Source of the DNA: a bacterium BMS3Bbin02
Lineage (GTDB): Bacteria > Actinomycetota > Acidimicrobiia > Spongiisociales > UBA5794
DNA length: 11,706 bases
NCBI GenBank assembly: GCA_002898115.1
Contig: BDTL01000143.1
Location: 1 to 11,706 of the forward strand
Direction: 5' to 3'
In this document: positions 1 to 6,068 of the stretch, piece after piece
How positions within the stretch are numbered: the first letter of the stretch is position 1
How the letters are laid out: each line of letters starts with the position of its first letter
The notes under the pieces: model-generated
What the model was told of the DNA's origin: nothing
The model's input: only the letters and a program-made list of their open reading frames with translations
Databases searched by the model: none
Program-made: the position numbers and the translations under genes

Positions 1-195
1 TCGGAAGGTCTGATGCGGGTAAGTCTTGACTCGGGGGTCCCCGTTGGGTTCGGTGTGCTGGTCACGAAGTCGGTAGCGCACGCCATGGCACGCGCAGCGC
101 CGGGCAACGAGAATAAGGGACGGGAGTGCGCAATGGCGGTGGTGGCGGCGCTCTCGGCTCAGGAAACCCTCCGTCAGGTTGACGTCTCACGTTGA
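1..195 (+). CDS. ribH: 6,7-dimethyl-8-ribityllumazine synthase, C-terminal fragment
   Basis: The reading frame is open from the first base and ends at TGA 193-195, giving the last 64 residues of the protein. RibH condenses 5-amino-6-ribitylamino-uracil with 3,4-dihydroxy-2-butanone 4-phosphate, the penultimate step of riboflavin synthesis, in the cytoplasm. The fragment lines up with the family's C-terminal third: DSGVPVGFGVLVTKS matches the usual DS-(I/V)PV-FGVLT-(T/E)S strand, and the later NENKG matches the conserved NKG near the substrate phosphate site, followed by the last helix. The catalytic His and the N-terminal half lie upstream of the window. The stop overlaps the -35 box of the infC promoter, so the next operon starts with no intergenic space. 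I recognise the family from memory, not from an alignment. Confidence 0.88.
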   Translation, partial: SEGLMRVSLDSGVPVGFGVLVTKSVAHAMARAAPGNENKGRECAMAVVAALSAQETLRQVDVSR

Positions 196-219
196 CACCC
201 GGCACGGGTTTCGTATACT
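192..219 (+). promoter_or_regulatory. Promoter of the infC-rpmI-rplT operon
   Basis: The -35 box TTGACA (192-197) is a perfect consensus match, followed by a 16-nt spacer and the -10 box TATACT (214-219), 5 of 6 to TATAAT. This is the best sigma-70/SigA-type promoter in the window, as expected for ribosomal protein genes. Transcription should start near 226, leaving an untranslated leader of about 140 nt before infC. The -35 box overlaps the ribH stop codon. Confidence 0.75.
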
Positions 220-225
220 GGCACG

Positions 226-366
226 ACAAATTCATGACGAAAGTGGAGGCGCCTGCTTCCCACCCAACCACTTGAGTGAGTTGCGGTCGACGAGCCGGGC
301 AGTACATCTATGGTGCTGCCCTCTTTGATGGATCATCGTGAATTAACACGATCGAAGGAGTTTGTG
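226..366 (+). promoter_or_regulatory. Structured 5' leader of the infC operon
   Basis: Between the predicted transcription start and the infC start, four stem-loops can be drawn: 243-263 (8 bp with one bulged C and a 4-nt loop), 265-283 (7 bp, one bulge), 297-321 (9 bp including one G-U pair, 7-nt loop) and 335-352 (arms ATCGTG/CACGAT, 6-nt loop), the last ending just before the ribosome site. infC-rpmI-rplT operons in Bacillus and Escherichia are autoregulated by L20 and IF3 through their mRNA. Whether this leader binds L20 is inference. The helices were folded by hand and no energies were computed. Confidence 0.45.
297..326 (+). terminator. Possible attenuator hairpin in the infC leader
   Basis: GGGCAGTAC (297-305) pairs with GTGCTGCCC (313-321) through 9 bp with one T-G wobble. 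It closes a 7-nt loop and is followed by TCTTT. The stem is strong but the T run is short and interrupted, so it may be a weak or conditional terminator, or only part of the leader fold. An ATG at 310 sits in the loop and is not a plausible infC start because no ribosome site precedes it. Confidence 0.35.
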
Positions 367-369
367 ATT
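355..369 (+). promoter_or_regulatory. infC ribosome binding site and AUU start
   Basis: AAGGAG (355-360) is a strong Shine-Dalgarno sequence. The in-frame GTG at 364 lies only 3 nt downstream, too close for efficient initiation, whereas the ATT at 367-369 lies 6 nt downstream, the usual spacing. AUU is the known infC start codon in E. coli, where IF3 discriminates against it and so limits its own synthesis. Confidence 0.65.
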
Positions 370-1095
370 TCCAAAGAGCCACGAGTGAACGAACGAATCA
401 GGGTCCGAGAGGTCCGACTGGTCGACCCTGACGGCGGACAAGTCGGTATCAAGTCGATTGAAGAAGCTCGTTGGTTGGCAGATCAGCTGGGACTCGATCT
501 CGTCGAGGTCGCGCCGGACGCCCGCCCACCCGTCGTAAGGCTGATGGACTACGGAAAGTTCAAGTACGAAGCATCCGTGAAGGCTCGTGAGGCTCGTAAA
601 CGTCAGACACGAACGGTTATCAAGGAAGTGCAGTTTCGTCCCAAGATCGCGTCCAGTGACTTTGAAGTCAAACGCAAGCGTGTCGAACGATTCCTCCGCG
701 ACGGCGACAAGGTGAAGGTCACAATGCGCTTTCGCGGTCGAGAGGTCACGCACCCCGAGCTGGGGCGAAACATTCTCGTGCGCCTCGCCGAAGCGGTTGA
801 AGAGTTCAGCACGGTTGAGACGATGCCTCGTCTTGAGGGTCGTCAGATGACCATGGTGCTCGCCGGCGTCCGGCAGCAGAAACCGGCACGCAGGACCGAT
901 CGAGAAGACAAAGCGGTCGAAGAGATTGAAGACAAAGCCGTCGAAGAGGCGTCGAGCGATGCTGCAACTGAGCAACCCGCCACGGACCAGGCCGCCAACG
1001 TCGACGACACAAAGAATCAAACCGGCGACGATGCTGCAACCGAGCAGCCCGCCACCGAGCAGGAGAACGAAAGTGCCGAAGCAGAAGACGCATAA
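367..1095 (+). CDS. infC: Translation initiation factor IF-3 with acidic C-terminal tail
   Basis: IF3 binds the 30S subunit, prevents premature 50S joining and checks start-codon/initiator-tRNA pairing. From the proposed ATT start (GTG 364 is the alternative) the protein has 242 residues. It begins SKEPRVNERIRVREVRL, the standard IF3 N-terminus, followed by the LVEVAPDARPPVVRLMDYGK signature (about residues 44-63), the basic linker helix (KAREARKRQ), KEVQFRPKIASSDFEVK and the C-terminal domain motif VKVTMRFRGRE. The usual IF3 fold ends near residue 168. The remaining 74 residues are low-complexity and acidic (about 23 Asp/Glu), with internal duplications. The family norm is about 170-200 residues, so the tail is extra. 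The gene overlaps the start of rpmI by 23 nt, which suggests translational coupling. It is first in the infC-rpmI-rplT operon, the near-universal order. Confidence 0.96.
   Translation: MSKEPRVNERIRVREVRLVDPDGGQVGIKSIEEARWLADQLGLDLVEVAPDARPPVVRLMDYGKFKYEASVKAREARKRQTRTVIKEVQFRPKIASSDFEVKRKRVERFLRDGDKVKVTMRFRGREVTHPELGRNILVRLAEAVEEFSTVETMPRLEGRQMTMVLAGVRQQKPARRTDREDKAVEEIEDKAVEEASSDAATEQPATDQAANVDDTKNQTGDDAATEQPATEQENESAEAEDA
904..1055 (+). repeat. Imperfect repeats encoding the IF3 acidic tail
   Basis: Two repeat pairs are visible. The 21-nt units 904-924 and 928-948 differ at one base and both encode EDKAVEE, with a 24-nt period. The 26-nt units 958-983 and 1030-1055 differ at two bases and encode DAATEQPAT, 72 nt apart. 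The differences fall at third codon positions, so the amino acid repeats are exact. This points to expansion of the tail by local duplication followed by synonymous drift. Confidence 0.8.
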
Positions 1096-1267
1096 GGGTG
1101 CCGCCAAGCGGATGAAGGTCACCGGTAGTGGCAAGATCAAGCACCGCGGTGCCTGGCGCGGTCACAACCGACACAAGAAGTCTGCAAAGCGCTGGCGCCG
1201 GGTGAGCCACGATGGTGTGCTCTCCGGCAAAGATGCAAAACGAGCCGCACGCCTTCTGGGCCGTTAG
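1073..1267 (+). CDS. rpmI: 50S ribosomal protein L35
   Basis: The product is a 64-residue, very basic protein of the large ribosomal subunit. It starts at GTG 1073 and reads VPKQKTHKGAAKRMKVTGSG, the canonical L35 N-terminus (MPK-KTH-GAAKR-K-TGSGK). It ends with DAKRAARLLGR, matching the conserved DAKR--RLL tail. The ribosome site AGGAG (1061-1065) lies 7 nt before the GTG and is inside infC. The first 23 nt of rpmI overlap infC, so L35 translation is probably coupled to IF3 translation. Longer upstream starts in this frame (from 926) would add unrelated sequence read from the infC tail in another frame and are rejected. Length matches the family norm (64-66). Confidence 0.96.
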   Translation: MPKQKTHKGAAKRMKVTGSGKIKHRGAWRGHNRHKKSAKRWRRVSHDGVLSGKDAKRAARLLGR

Positions 1268-1276
1268 GAGAATCGC

Positions 1277-1636
1277 ATGGCACGTGTAAAACGCGCAGTG
1301 AATGCACACAAGAAGCGCCGCAAGGTTATGGAACGAGCTTCGGGTTACACCGGAGCGCGAAGCCGCAGGTATCGCACAGCACGCGAGCAGACGATGCATG
1401 CAATGCAGGACTCGTTTGCCCATCGGCGCGCCCGCAAGGGTGATTTTCGTCGGCTGTGGATCACCCGCATTAATGCTGCGGCGCGGATCCACGGGATGAG
1501 CTACTCGCGGATGATCGCAGGTTTGAAGGCCGCCGAGGTTGACGTCGATCGCAAAATGTTGGCAGACATGGCCGTCAACGATCCCGACGCGTTTAAGGCG
1601 CTCGTGGACGTAGCCGGCGCCCACGTCGACGCATAA
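1277..1636 (+). CDS. rplT: 50S ribosomal protein L20
   Basis: The product is a 119-residue rRNA-binding protein needed for early assembly of the 50S subunit and, in several bacteria, the repressor of its own operon. The sequence MARVKRAVNAHKKRRKVMER at the N-terminus, then ASGYTGARSRRYRTAREQ, then FRRLWITRINAAAR and GMSYSRMIAGLK, is diagnostic for L20. Length is the usual 117-120. The ribosome site AGGAG (1266-1270) begins inside the rpmI stop codon and is 6 nt from the ATG. The gene ends the operon: a stem-loop follows 20 nt after the stop codon. Confidence 0.97.
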   Translation: MARVKRAVNAHKKRRKVMERASGYTGARSRRYRTAREQTMHAMQDSFAHRRARKGDFRRLWITRINAAARIHGMSYSRMIAGLKAAEVDVDRKMLADMAVNDPDAFKALVDVAGAHVDA

Positions 1637-1656
1637 CTATCCGTTCACTACACCGC

Positions 1657-1686
1657 AGAGGGATCCGGGTCTGCTCGGGTCCCTCT
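1657..1686 (+). terminator. Stem-loop after rplT, probable operon terminator
   Basis: AGAGGGATCCG (1657-1667) pairs with CGGGTCCCTCT (1676-1686) over 11 bp with one T-G wobble and an 8-nt loop. It is the most stable hairpin near the end of the operon. Only TTGCG follows, so the classical T run is missing; actinobacterial terminators often lack it. It could also act as an RNA 3'-end stabiliser with some read-through into the next gene. Confidence 0.55.
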
Positions 1687-1705
1687 TGCGCGCCTTGAGG
1701 TCACT

Positions 1706-2464
1706 GTGCACCCCACCCTGACATCAACGAAGAACCCGATCGTACAAGACGCCCGTCGGCTCCATACATCGAAGGAGAGGCGTCGTAGTGGCCGCATCCT
1801 GATAGAGGGACCGACGTTGCTCCGTGAGGCAGTGAGCGCCGGTGTCGAGCTCATCACGGTGTTCGTTGTCACCGGAGACCACGGACAACTCGACTCGGTG
1901 AAGGAACTCGACTCCTCCGTTGTGCCGGTGAGCAGCCACGTACTTTCGCATCTCGGAACGACGTCAACGCCGAGGGGACCGATTGCGATTGCGCGACGGC
2001 CGGAACCGGACCCGGTCCTGGGAGCAACCGACTGTCTCGTCCTCGTTGACATCGCAGAGCCGGGCAACGCCGGCACCATGGCACGCACCGCGGTGGCGCT
2101 CGGCTTTCAGGTGGTCGTCGTTGCGGGAAGTGTTGATGTGTGGTCGCCGAAGGCGCTCCGCGCAGGTGCCGGCGCGCAGTTTGTCTCGGTGCCGCATGTC
2201 GTAGCATCGATCAACGATCTCCTTGGTATCGGGTTGTTCACCGTGGCGCTTGTCGTCAAAGGCGGAGGATCCGTCGACCATCTTGATACGCGTGACCCCG
2301 TTGCGATTGTCGTCGGCAACGAGGCGCACGGTCTACCCAGTGAGATACTGAGCGTCTGCCACTCGACGTTGACTTTGGAGATGGACGGTCGGTTCGAGAG
2401 CCTCAACGCTGCAACCGCGGGGTCCATAGTGATGTGGGAACGGTCCCGCCGACGCCCTGGTTAG
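1706..2464 (+). CDS. SpoU-family (TrmH/RlmB/TsnR-type) RNA 2'-O-ribose methyltransferase
   Basis: The 252-residue protein transfers methyl from S-adenosylmethionine to a ribose 2'-OH in rRNA or tRNA. The three SPOUT trefoil-knot motifs are clear: motif 1 around DIAEPGNAGTMARTA (115-129, with the Arg that activates the 2'-OH), motif 2 VVGNEAHGL (202-210) and motif 3 FESLNAATAGSI (230-241). The N-terminal part (KNPIVQDARRL and RRSGRILIEGPTLLREA) matches the SpoU substrate-binding domain. The start is GTG 1706, with GAGG at 1697-1700. Its place between rplT and pheS matches the gene called tsnR in Mycobacterium. The exact target nucleotide cannot be read from the sequence; 23S rRNA is the likeliest. 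In place of the usual DPGN the motif has EPGN. Confidence 0.92.
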   Translation: MHPTLTSTKNPIVQDARRLHTSKERRRSGRILIEGPTLLREAVSAGVELITVFVVTGDHGQLDSVKELDSSVVPVSSHVLSHLGTTSTPRGPIAIARRPEPDPVLGATDCLVLVDIAEPGNAGTMARTAVALGFQVVVVAGSVDVWSPKALRAGAGAQFVSVPHVVASINDLLGIGLFTVALVVKGGGSVDHLDTRDPVAIVVGNEAHGLPSEILSVCHSTLTLEMDGRFESLNAATAGSIVMWERSRRRPG

Positions 2465-2490
2465 TCACCGGAGTACGCGTCAGATACAAT
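2462..2490 (+). promoter_or_regulatory. Candidate promoter of the pheST operon
   Basis: TAGTCA (2462-2467, 4 of 6 to TTGACA), a 17-nt spacer and TACAAT (2485-2490, 5 of 6 to TATAAT) form a plausible promoter that starts inside the stop codon of the methyltransferase. The predicted transcription start falls at or near 2497, which is the A of an ATG, so the transcript could begin with a leaderless small ORF. Confidence 0.55.
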
Positions 2491-2496
2491 GCCCGG

Positions 2497-2556
2497 ATGA
2501 ATCCAGCATCTCGTCAGCGATTTACGGACACCGGGCCCGCCGGTGAGCATTGCTGA
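2497..2556 (+). CDS. Possible 19-residue leader peptide upstream of pheS
   Basis: This ATG-to-TGA frame encodes MNPASRQRFTDTGPAGEHC. It has no ribosome site, but the A of its ATG is 7 nt downstream of a good -10 box, the geometry of a leaderless mRNA. It contains one Phe codon (TTT, 2521-2523), which lies 5 nt before an RNA hairpin (2529-2545). Phe-rich leader peptides control pheST in enteric bacteria (pheM). With only one Phe codon the analogy is weak, and the ORF could be accidental. Confidence 0.3.
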   Translation: MNPASRQRFTDTGPAGEHC

Positions 2557-2617
2557 GCACTGTTTCTCGCTGCTATGCGGAAGGACCCGGTCGAAGTTTG
2601 ACGGGTCTTCTTTTTTT
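2529..2617 (+). promoter_or_regulatory. Transcription attenuator region of the pheST leader
   Basis: CACCGG (2529-2534) and CCGGTG (2540-2545) form a perfect hairpin with a 5-nt loop. The strand ACCGGG (2530-2535) can instead pair with CCCGGT (2586-2591), which is the left arm of the terminator at 2580-2610. Mutually exclusive helices of this kind are the hallmark of attenuators. A canonical T-box seems unlikely: the leader is only about 115 nt up to the terminator and I find no T-box consensus. What signal is sensed is not evident. Confidence 0.45.
2580..2617 (+). terminator. Rho-independent terminator upstream of pheS
   Basis: The left arm runs from 2580 (GAAGGACCCGGTC) and the right arm is GACGGGTCTTC (2600-2610). 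They pair with two single-base bulges around a 7-nt loop and are followed at once by seven T residues (2611-2617). This is the best intrinsic terminator in the window. It lies 54 nt before the pheS start and downstream of a candidate promoter, so it is likely conditional. The alternative reading is a plain terminator for the methyltransferase gene, with pheS using another promoter downstream. Confidence 0.8.
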
Positions 2618-2670
2618 GCCCGTACCGGTACCCGGAAACCTCAACACTCAGGACTAACGTACACACACTT

Positions 2671-3678
2671 ATGGACATCAGAGAAGAACTCCAGGCTTTG
2701 TCCGAATCGGCGCCGGCGAGGATTGCTGCCGCGTCCACGATGGAGGAGCTCGCAGCCGCCGAGAGCGACATCACCGGCAAGAAATCACCGGTAGCTGCCG
2801 CGCGGCGCATGCTCGGCAAGATCGATCCGGACCAACGTCGCGAGGTTGGGATTCTTATCAAACGAGTAGCGGTGTCGCTACAACGCGATATTGACGCTCG
2901 ACGCAGCGTGCTGCTCCTTGCGGAAGAGACTGCGGATCTCGCTGCCGATGCGATTGACATCACGCTGCCGGGTCGTGGCCAGACCGTCGGGACGCACCAC
3001 ATTATCCAACAGGTCGTCGATGAGATTATCGACATCTTCGTCGCACTTGGATTCACGGTCGCTCGCGGACCGGAAGTCGAGACGAGTTTCTACAACTTCA
3101 CTGCCTTGAACATCCCGGATACACATCCATCGCGGCTCGAGACCGACACGCTCTATGTCGACTACGGCGACGACGACGAGGGTGTCCTACTGCGGACCCA
3201 CACGTCACCCATGCAGGCGCGATACATGGAGCAGAACGATCCGCCTGTTTATGTCGTCGTACCGGGCAAGGTATTCCGTTCGGATCCGCTTGACCCCACG
3301 CACTCGCCCGTCTTCCACCAGGTCGAAGGTCTTGCGGTTGATACCGACATTACCTTCGGTGACCTCAAGGGAACGCTGGAGATGTTCGCCAAGCAGTTCC
3401 TCGGTAAAGACACAGAGGTCAAGTTCATCCCGCACTACTTCCCATTTACGGAACCGTCGGCCGAAATGCATGCGTATTCGAACGGCCGGTGGCTGGAGTT
3501 GCTGGGGTGTGGAATGGTGAACCCCGCGGTGTTTGAGAACGTAGGTTACGACCCCTCGGTGGTGACCGGGTTTGCCTTCGGAATGGGTGTCGAACGCCTG
3601 GCGATGGTTCGGCACGGCGTCACTGACCTGCGGTACCTGTTGGAAAACGACTTTCGTGTGCTGAGGCAGTTCGTATGA
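2671..3678 (+). CDS. pheS: Phenylalanine--tRNA ligase alpha subunit
   Basis: This is the catalytic subunit of the cytoplasmic (alpha-beta)2 enzyme that charges tRNA-Phe. The 335-residue protein (E. coli has 327) has an N-terminal coiled-coil tRNA-binding arm (about 1-90), then the class II core starting near DITLPGR (96-102). Recognisable parts are GPEVETSFYNFTALNIP (133-149), HTSPMQARYM (177-186), motif 2 VFRSDPLDPTHSPVFHQVEGL (201-221), YFPFTEPSAE (256-265), and motif 3 GFAFGMGVERL (300-310), whose Ala (about 302) lines the Phe pocket. ATG 2671 gives the expected N-terminus, although the nearest ribosome-like site (AGGA, 2650-2653) is 17 nt away and weak. The stop overlaps the pheT start (ATGA), so the two subunits are translationally coupled. 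Confidence 0.97.
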   Translation: MDIREELQALSESAPARIAAASTMEELAAAESDITGKKSPVAAARRMLGKIDPDQRREVGILIKRVAVSLQRDIDARRSVLLLAEETADLAADAIDITLPGRGQTVGTHHIIQQVVDEIIDIFVALGFTVARGPEVETSFYNFTALNIPDTHPSRLETDTLYVDYGDDDEGVLLRTHTSPMQARYMEQNDPPVYVVVPGKVFRSDPLDPTHSPVFHQVEGLAVDTDITFGDLKGTLEMFAKQFLGKDTEVKFIPHYFPFTEPSAEMHAYSNGRWLELLGCGMVNPAVFENVGYDPSVVTGFAFGMGVERLAMVRHGVTDLRYLLENDFRVLRQFV

Positions 3679-6068
3679 AGTTTCCACTGAGCTGGCTTCG
3701 CGAGTTCATCGACATACCCGATATCGAGATAGCGGATATTGTGGAAGCATTCGAGAGTCTGGGACACGAGGTCGAGGAGGCGTACGAACTCAACGCCGCA
3801 TTCTCGGGGGTGATCGTAGGAAAGGTTGTGCAGGTCGCCCCACACCCGAATGCGGATAAGGTTCGTGTCTGTCAGGTTGATATCGGTAGCGGGGTTTCCG
3901 AGATCATCTGTGGCGCCTGGAACTTCGAAGCAGGAGCGTACGTGCCCGTCGCAGTGCCGGGAGCAGTTCTGGGGGATGACTTCACTATCACGCAACGCGA
4001 GATCCGCGGGATTGTTTCCAACGGCATGATCTGCTCTGAAGCCGAGCTCGGACTTGGAGATGACGCCGACGGCATCATGGTGTTGAACGACGACTATCCG
4101 GGGTCAACGGATGCGGTCGGAACCGATTTTGCCGCGATTGTCGGATACCCCGATCTGTACTTCGACATCTCGATCACGCCGAACCGGCCGGACTGCATGT
4201 CCGTAGTCGGCCTGGCCCGCGAACTTGGAGCGCGTCTTGACCTGCCACTCGTAGATCGGATGCCGGAACTTGACGTTGTGGAGGACGCGGTACCTCTGAC
4301 CATATCCATTCAAGACGACCGTTGCCCGCGGTTCACGGCGCGCACGGTTCGAGGGATATCGGTCGGGGAGTCGCCTCACTGGATGCGACGACGGCTGAGT
4401 CTTGCAGGGATGCGTCCGATCAACAACGTTGTCGACGCCTCGAACTACGTCATGATGGAACTCGGGCACCCCTCCCATGCTTTCGACCGCCTTCGACTTG
4501 GCGACTCAATCGGGGTCCGGAGGGCGGTCGAGGGCGAAACCATCGCAACTCTCGATGATCTTGTTCGCACTCTTGTCGCGGACGATATCGTTGTGGTTGA
4601 CGGAGTTGATCGGCCGGTCTCTATCGGAGGCATCATGGGCGGCGCATCAACCGAAGTACACGCCGAGAGCGTCGAAGTCGTTATCGAGTCCGCCATGTGG
4701 TTCCCGCCAATGATTCTGCATTCATCAAAACGTCTCCAACTCAGGTCCGAGGCATCGGCGCGGTTCGAGCGCGGAATGGATCCCAATTTCACTATGACGA
4801 CAGCCGATCGCGTTGCCGAGTTGTTGGTCGCCCACGCCGGGGGAACCGCGGGTTCGGCATACGACGTTTATCCCTCGCCTGTCGAGCCTCTCGTCATCGA
4901 GTATCCGTTGTCAGAAACGAGACGGATTCTCGGCATTGACCTGGATACGTCGACTTCAACGGCGTATCTCGAAAAGCTCGACTTCTCCGTTACGGGCGAC
5001 GATCCGCTACGGGTTGTGGTTCCGACGCGACGCCCCGATGTGCAACGGCCGGTCGACCTCGTCGAGGAGCTTGCCCGCCTGCACGGGTTTGCTTCGATTC
5101 CGGGCAGAGTCGTGAGCGGTACCGGAGGTGGTCTTCCTGCCGACATCATCGCTGAACGCAAGCTGCGGCGTGTCCTTACTGCCCTTGGACTGAACGAGGC
5201 CATGACGTTCGCGTTCATCGGACACCAAGATCTTGATGTGCTGCGCCTGGCCGAAAACGATCCACGGCGCGATGCAATCGACGTCGTGAACCCGCTGCGC
5301 GACGAGGAAGGTGTCATGCGCACCACTCTGCTGCCCGGCCTTATTAAGACTGTCGCGGCGAATCATGCCCGGGGTTTCGTCGACCTGGGATACTTCGAGA
5401 TAGGAAAGGTATTTCTTCGTTCCGGTGGAGCATTGCCGGCCCAGCCGGATCATCTTGGATTTATCCTGACCGGGGAGCGTGGAGGAGACATCGGAGGCGA
5501 GGCGCGCAGCGTTGATGTACGAGACGGTGTCGGGATCATTGAGCGGCTCAGCGAGACAATGCGTGTCGGACTGGCGATCGAGCCGGCAGTGGAGAGTGGG
5601 TTTCACCCGGGTCGCTGCGGTCAGGTTGTCATCGACGGACAGGTGATCGGAACTGTCGGAGAGCTCCGACCCAGCGTGGCGGCGGCGGCGGGACTCAAGG
5701 GTCGGGTCGTGATAGGGGAGTTAGCCCTAGCGCCACTTGTCGCAGCGGCCGATCCCTGGACTCTTGTTCCCCCAAGCTCCTATCCGCCTGTCGTATTCGA
5801 TCTTGCTTTCGAGACCGGTGCAGACGTTCGGGCCGGCAGCGTCGTGCAGACAATCCGAAGTGCGGCCGGTCCGGAGCTCGAATCGGTGTCGATTTTCGAT
5901 GTGTACTCGGGTACAGGAATAGGGGAGGGGCGCATCAGCATTGCTGTTCGCCTGTCCCTCCGCGCTGCGGACCGGACGTTGACCGAAAGCGAGGTCACAC
6001 CGATGCGCAAGAGCATCGTGGAGGCCGTCGAGTCCGGCCACGATGCGACGCTGCGCGGGAGCGTGTGA
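3675..6068 (+). CDS. pheT: Phenylalanine--tRNA ligase beta subunit
   Basis: The 797-residue subunit (E. coli 795) binds tRNA-Phe and hydrolyses mischarged Tyr-tRNA-Phe. Domains in order: N-terminal PLSWLREF segment; EMAP/OB-fold tRNA-binding domain (about 39-150, GKVVQVAPHPNADKVRVCQV); B3/B4 editing domain (about 213-380) with NNVVDASNYVMMELGHPSHA and the GGIMGG loop (318-323), followed by the ES-containing strand that holds the editing Glu; B5 domain (about 400-476); catalytic-like core with FEIGKVF; and the C-terminal anticodon-binding FDX-ACB domain (about 704-797) beginning SSYPPVVFDLAFE. All domains are present, so this is the full bacterial-type subunit. It overlaps pheS by 4 nt, and argF starts immediately after its stop. 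Confidence 0.97.
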   Translation: MKFPLSWLREFIDIPDIEIADIVEAFESLGHEVEEAYELNAAFSGVIVGKVVQVAPHPNADKVRVCQVDIGSGVSEIICGAWNFEAGAYVPVAVPGAVLGDDFTITQREIRGIVSNGMICSEAELGLGDDADGIMVLNDDYPGSTDAVGTDFAAIVGYPDLYFDISITPNRPDCMSVVGLARELGARLDLPLVDRMPELDVVEDAVPLTISIQDDRCPRFTARTVRGISVGESPHWMRRRLSLAGMRPINNVVDASNYVMMELGHPSHAFDRLRLGDSIGVRRAVEGETIATLDDLVRTLVADDIVVVDGVDRPVSIGGIMGGASTEVHAESVEVVIESAMWFPPMILHSSKRLQLRSEASARFERGMDPNFTMTTADRVAELLVAHAGGTAGSAYDVYPSPVEPLVIEYPLSETRRILGIDLDTSTSTAYLEKLDFSVTGDDPLRVVVPTRRPDVQRPVDLVEELARLHGFASIPGRVVSGTGGGLPADIIAERKLRRVLTALGLNEAMTFAFIGHQDLDVLRLAENDPRRDAIDVVNPLRDEEGVMRTTLLPGLIKTVAANHARGFVDLGYFEIGKVFLRSGGALPAQPDHLGFILTGERGGDIGGEARSVDVRDGVGIIERLSETMRVGLAIEPAVESGFHPGRCGQVVIDGQVIGTVGELRPSVAAAAGLKGRVVIGELALAPLVAAADPWTLVPPSSYPPVVFDLAFETGADVRAGSVVQTIRSAAGPELESVSIFDVYSGTGIGEGRISIAVRLSLRAADRTLTESEVTPMRKSIVEAVESGHDATLRGSV

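Noticed and set aside
310..366. Longer infC start at ATG 310, adding 19 residues
   Set aside because: No ribosome site precedes it, it lies in the loop of a stable leader hairpin, and the added residues do not resemble an IF3 N-terminus.
926..1072. Upstream extension of rpmI to 926
   Set aside because: It is infC read out of frame; L35 homology begins exactly at GTG 1073, which has its own ribosome site.
343..1624. Long minus-strand frames opposite infC, rpmI and rplT (343-1140 and 806-1624)
   Set aside because: They lie wholly across confident ribosomal-operon genes, show Arg/Cys/His-rich shadow composition and no family motifs.
2465..2617. T-box riboswitch before pheS
   Set aside because: The leader is only about 115 nt up to the terminator and I find no T-box consensus or stem I landmarks.
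2543..2794. GTG-started frame running through the pheS leader into pheS
   Set aside because: It passes through the terminator and overlaps pheS out of frame, has no ribosome site and no recognisable product.
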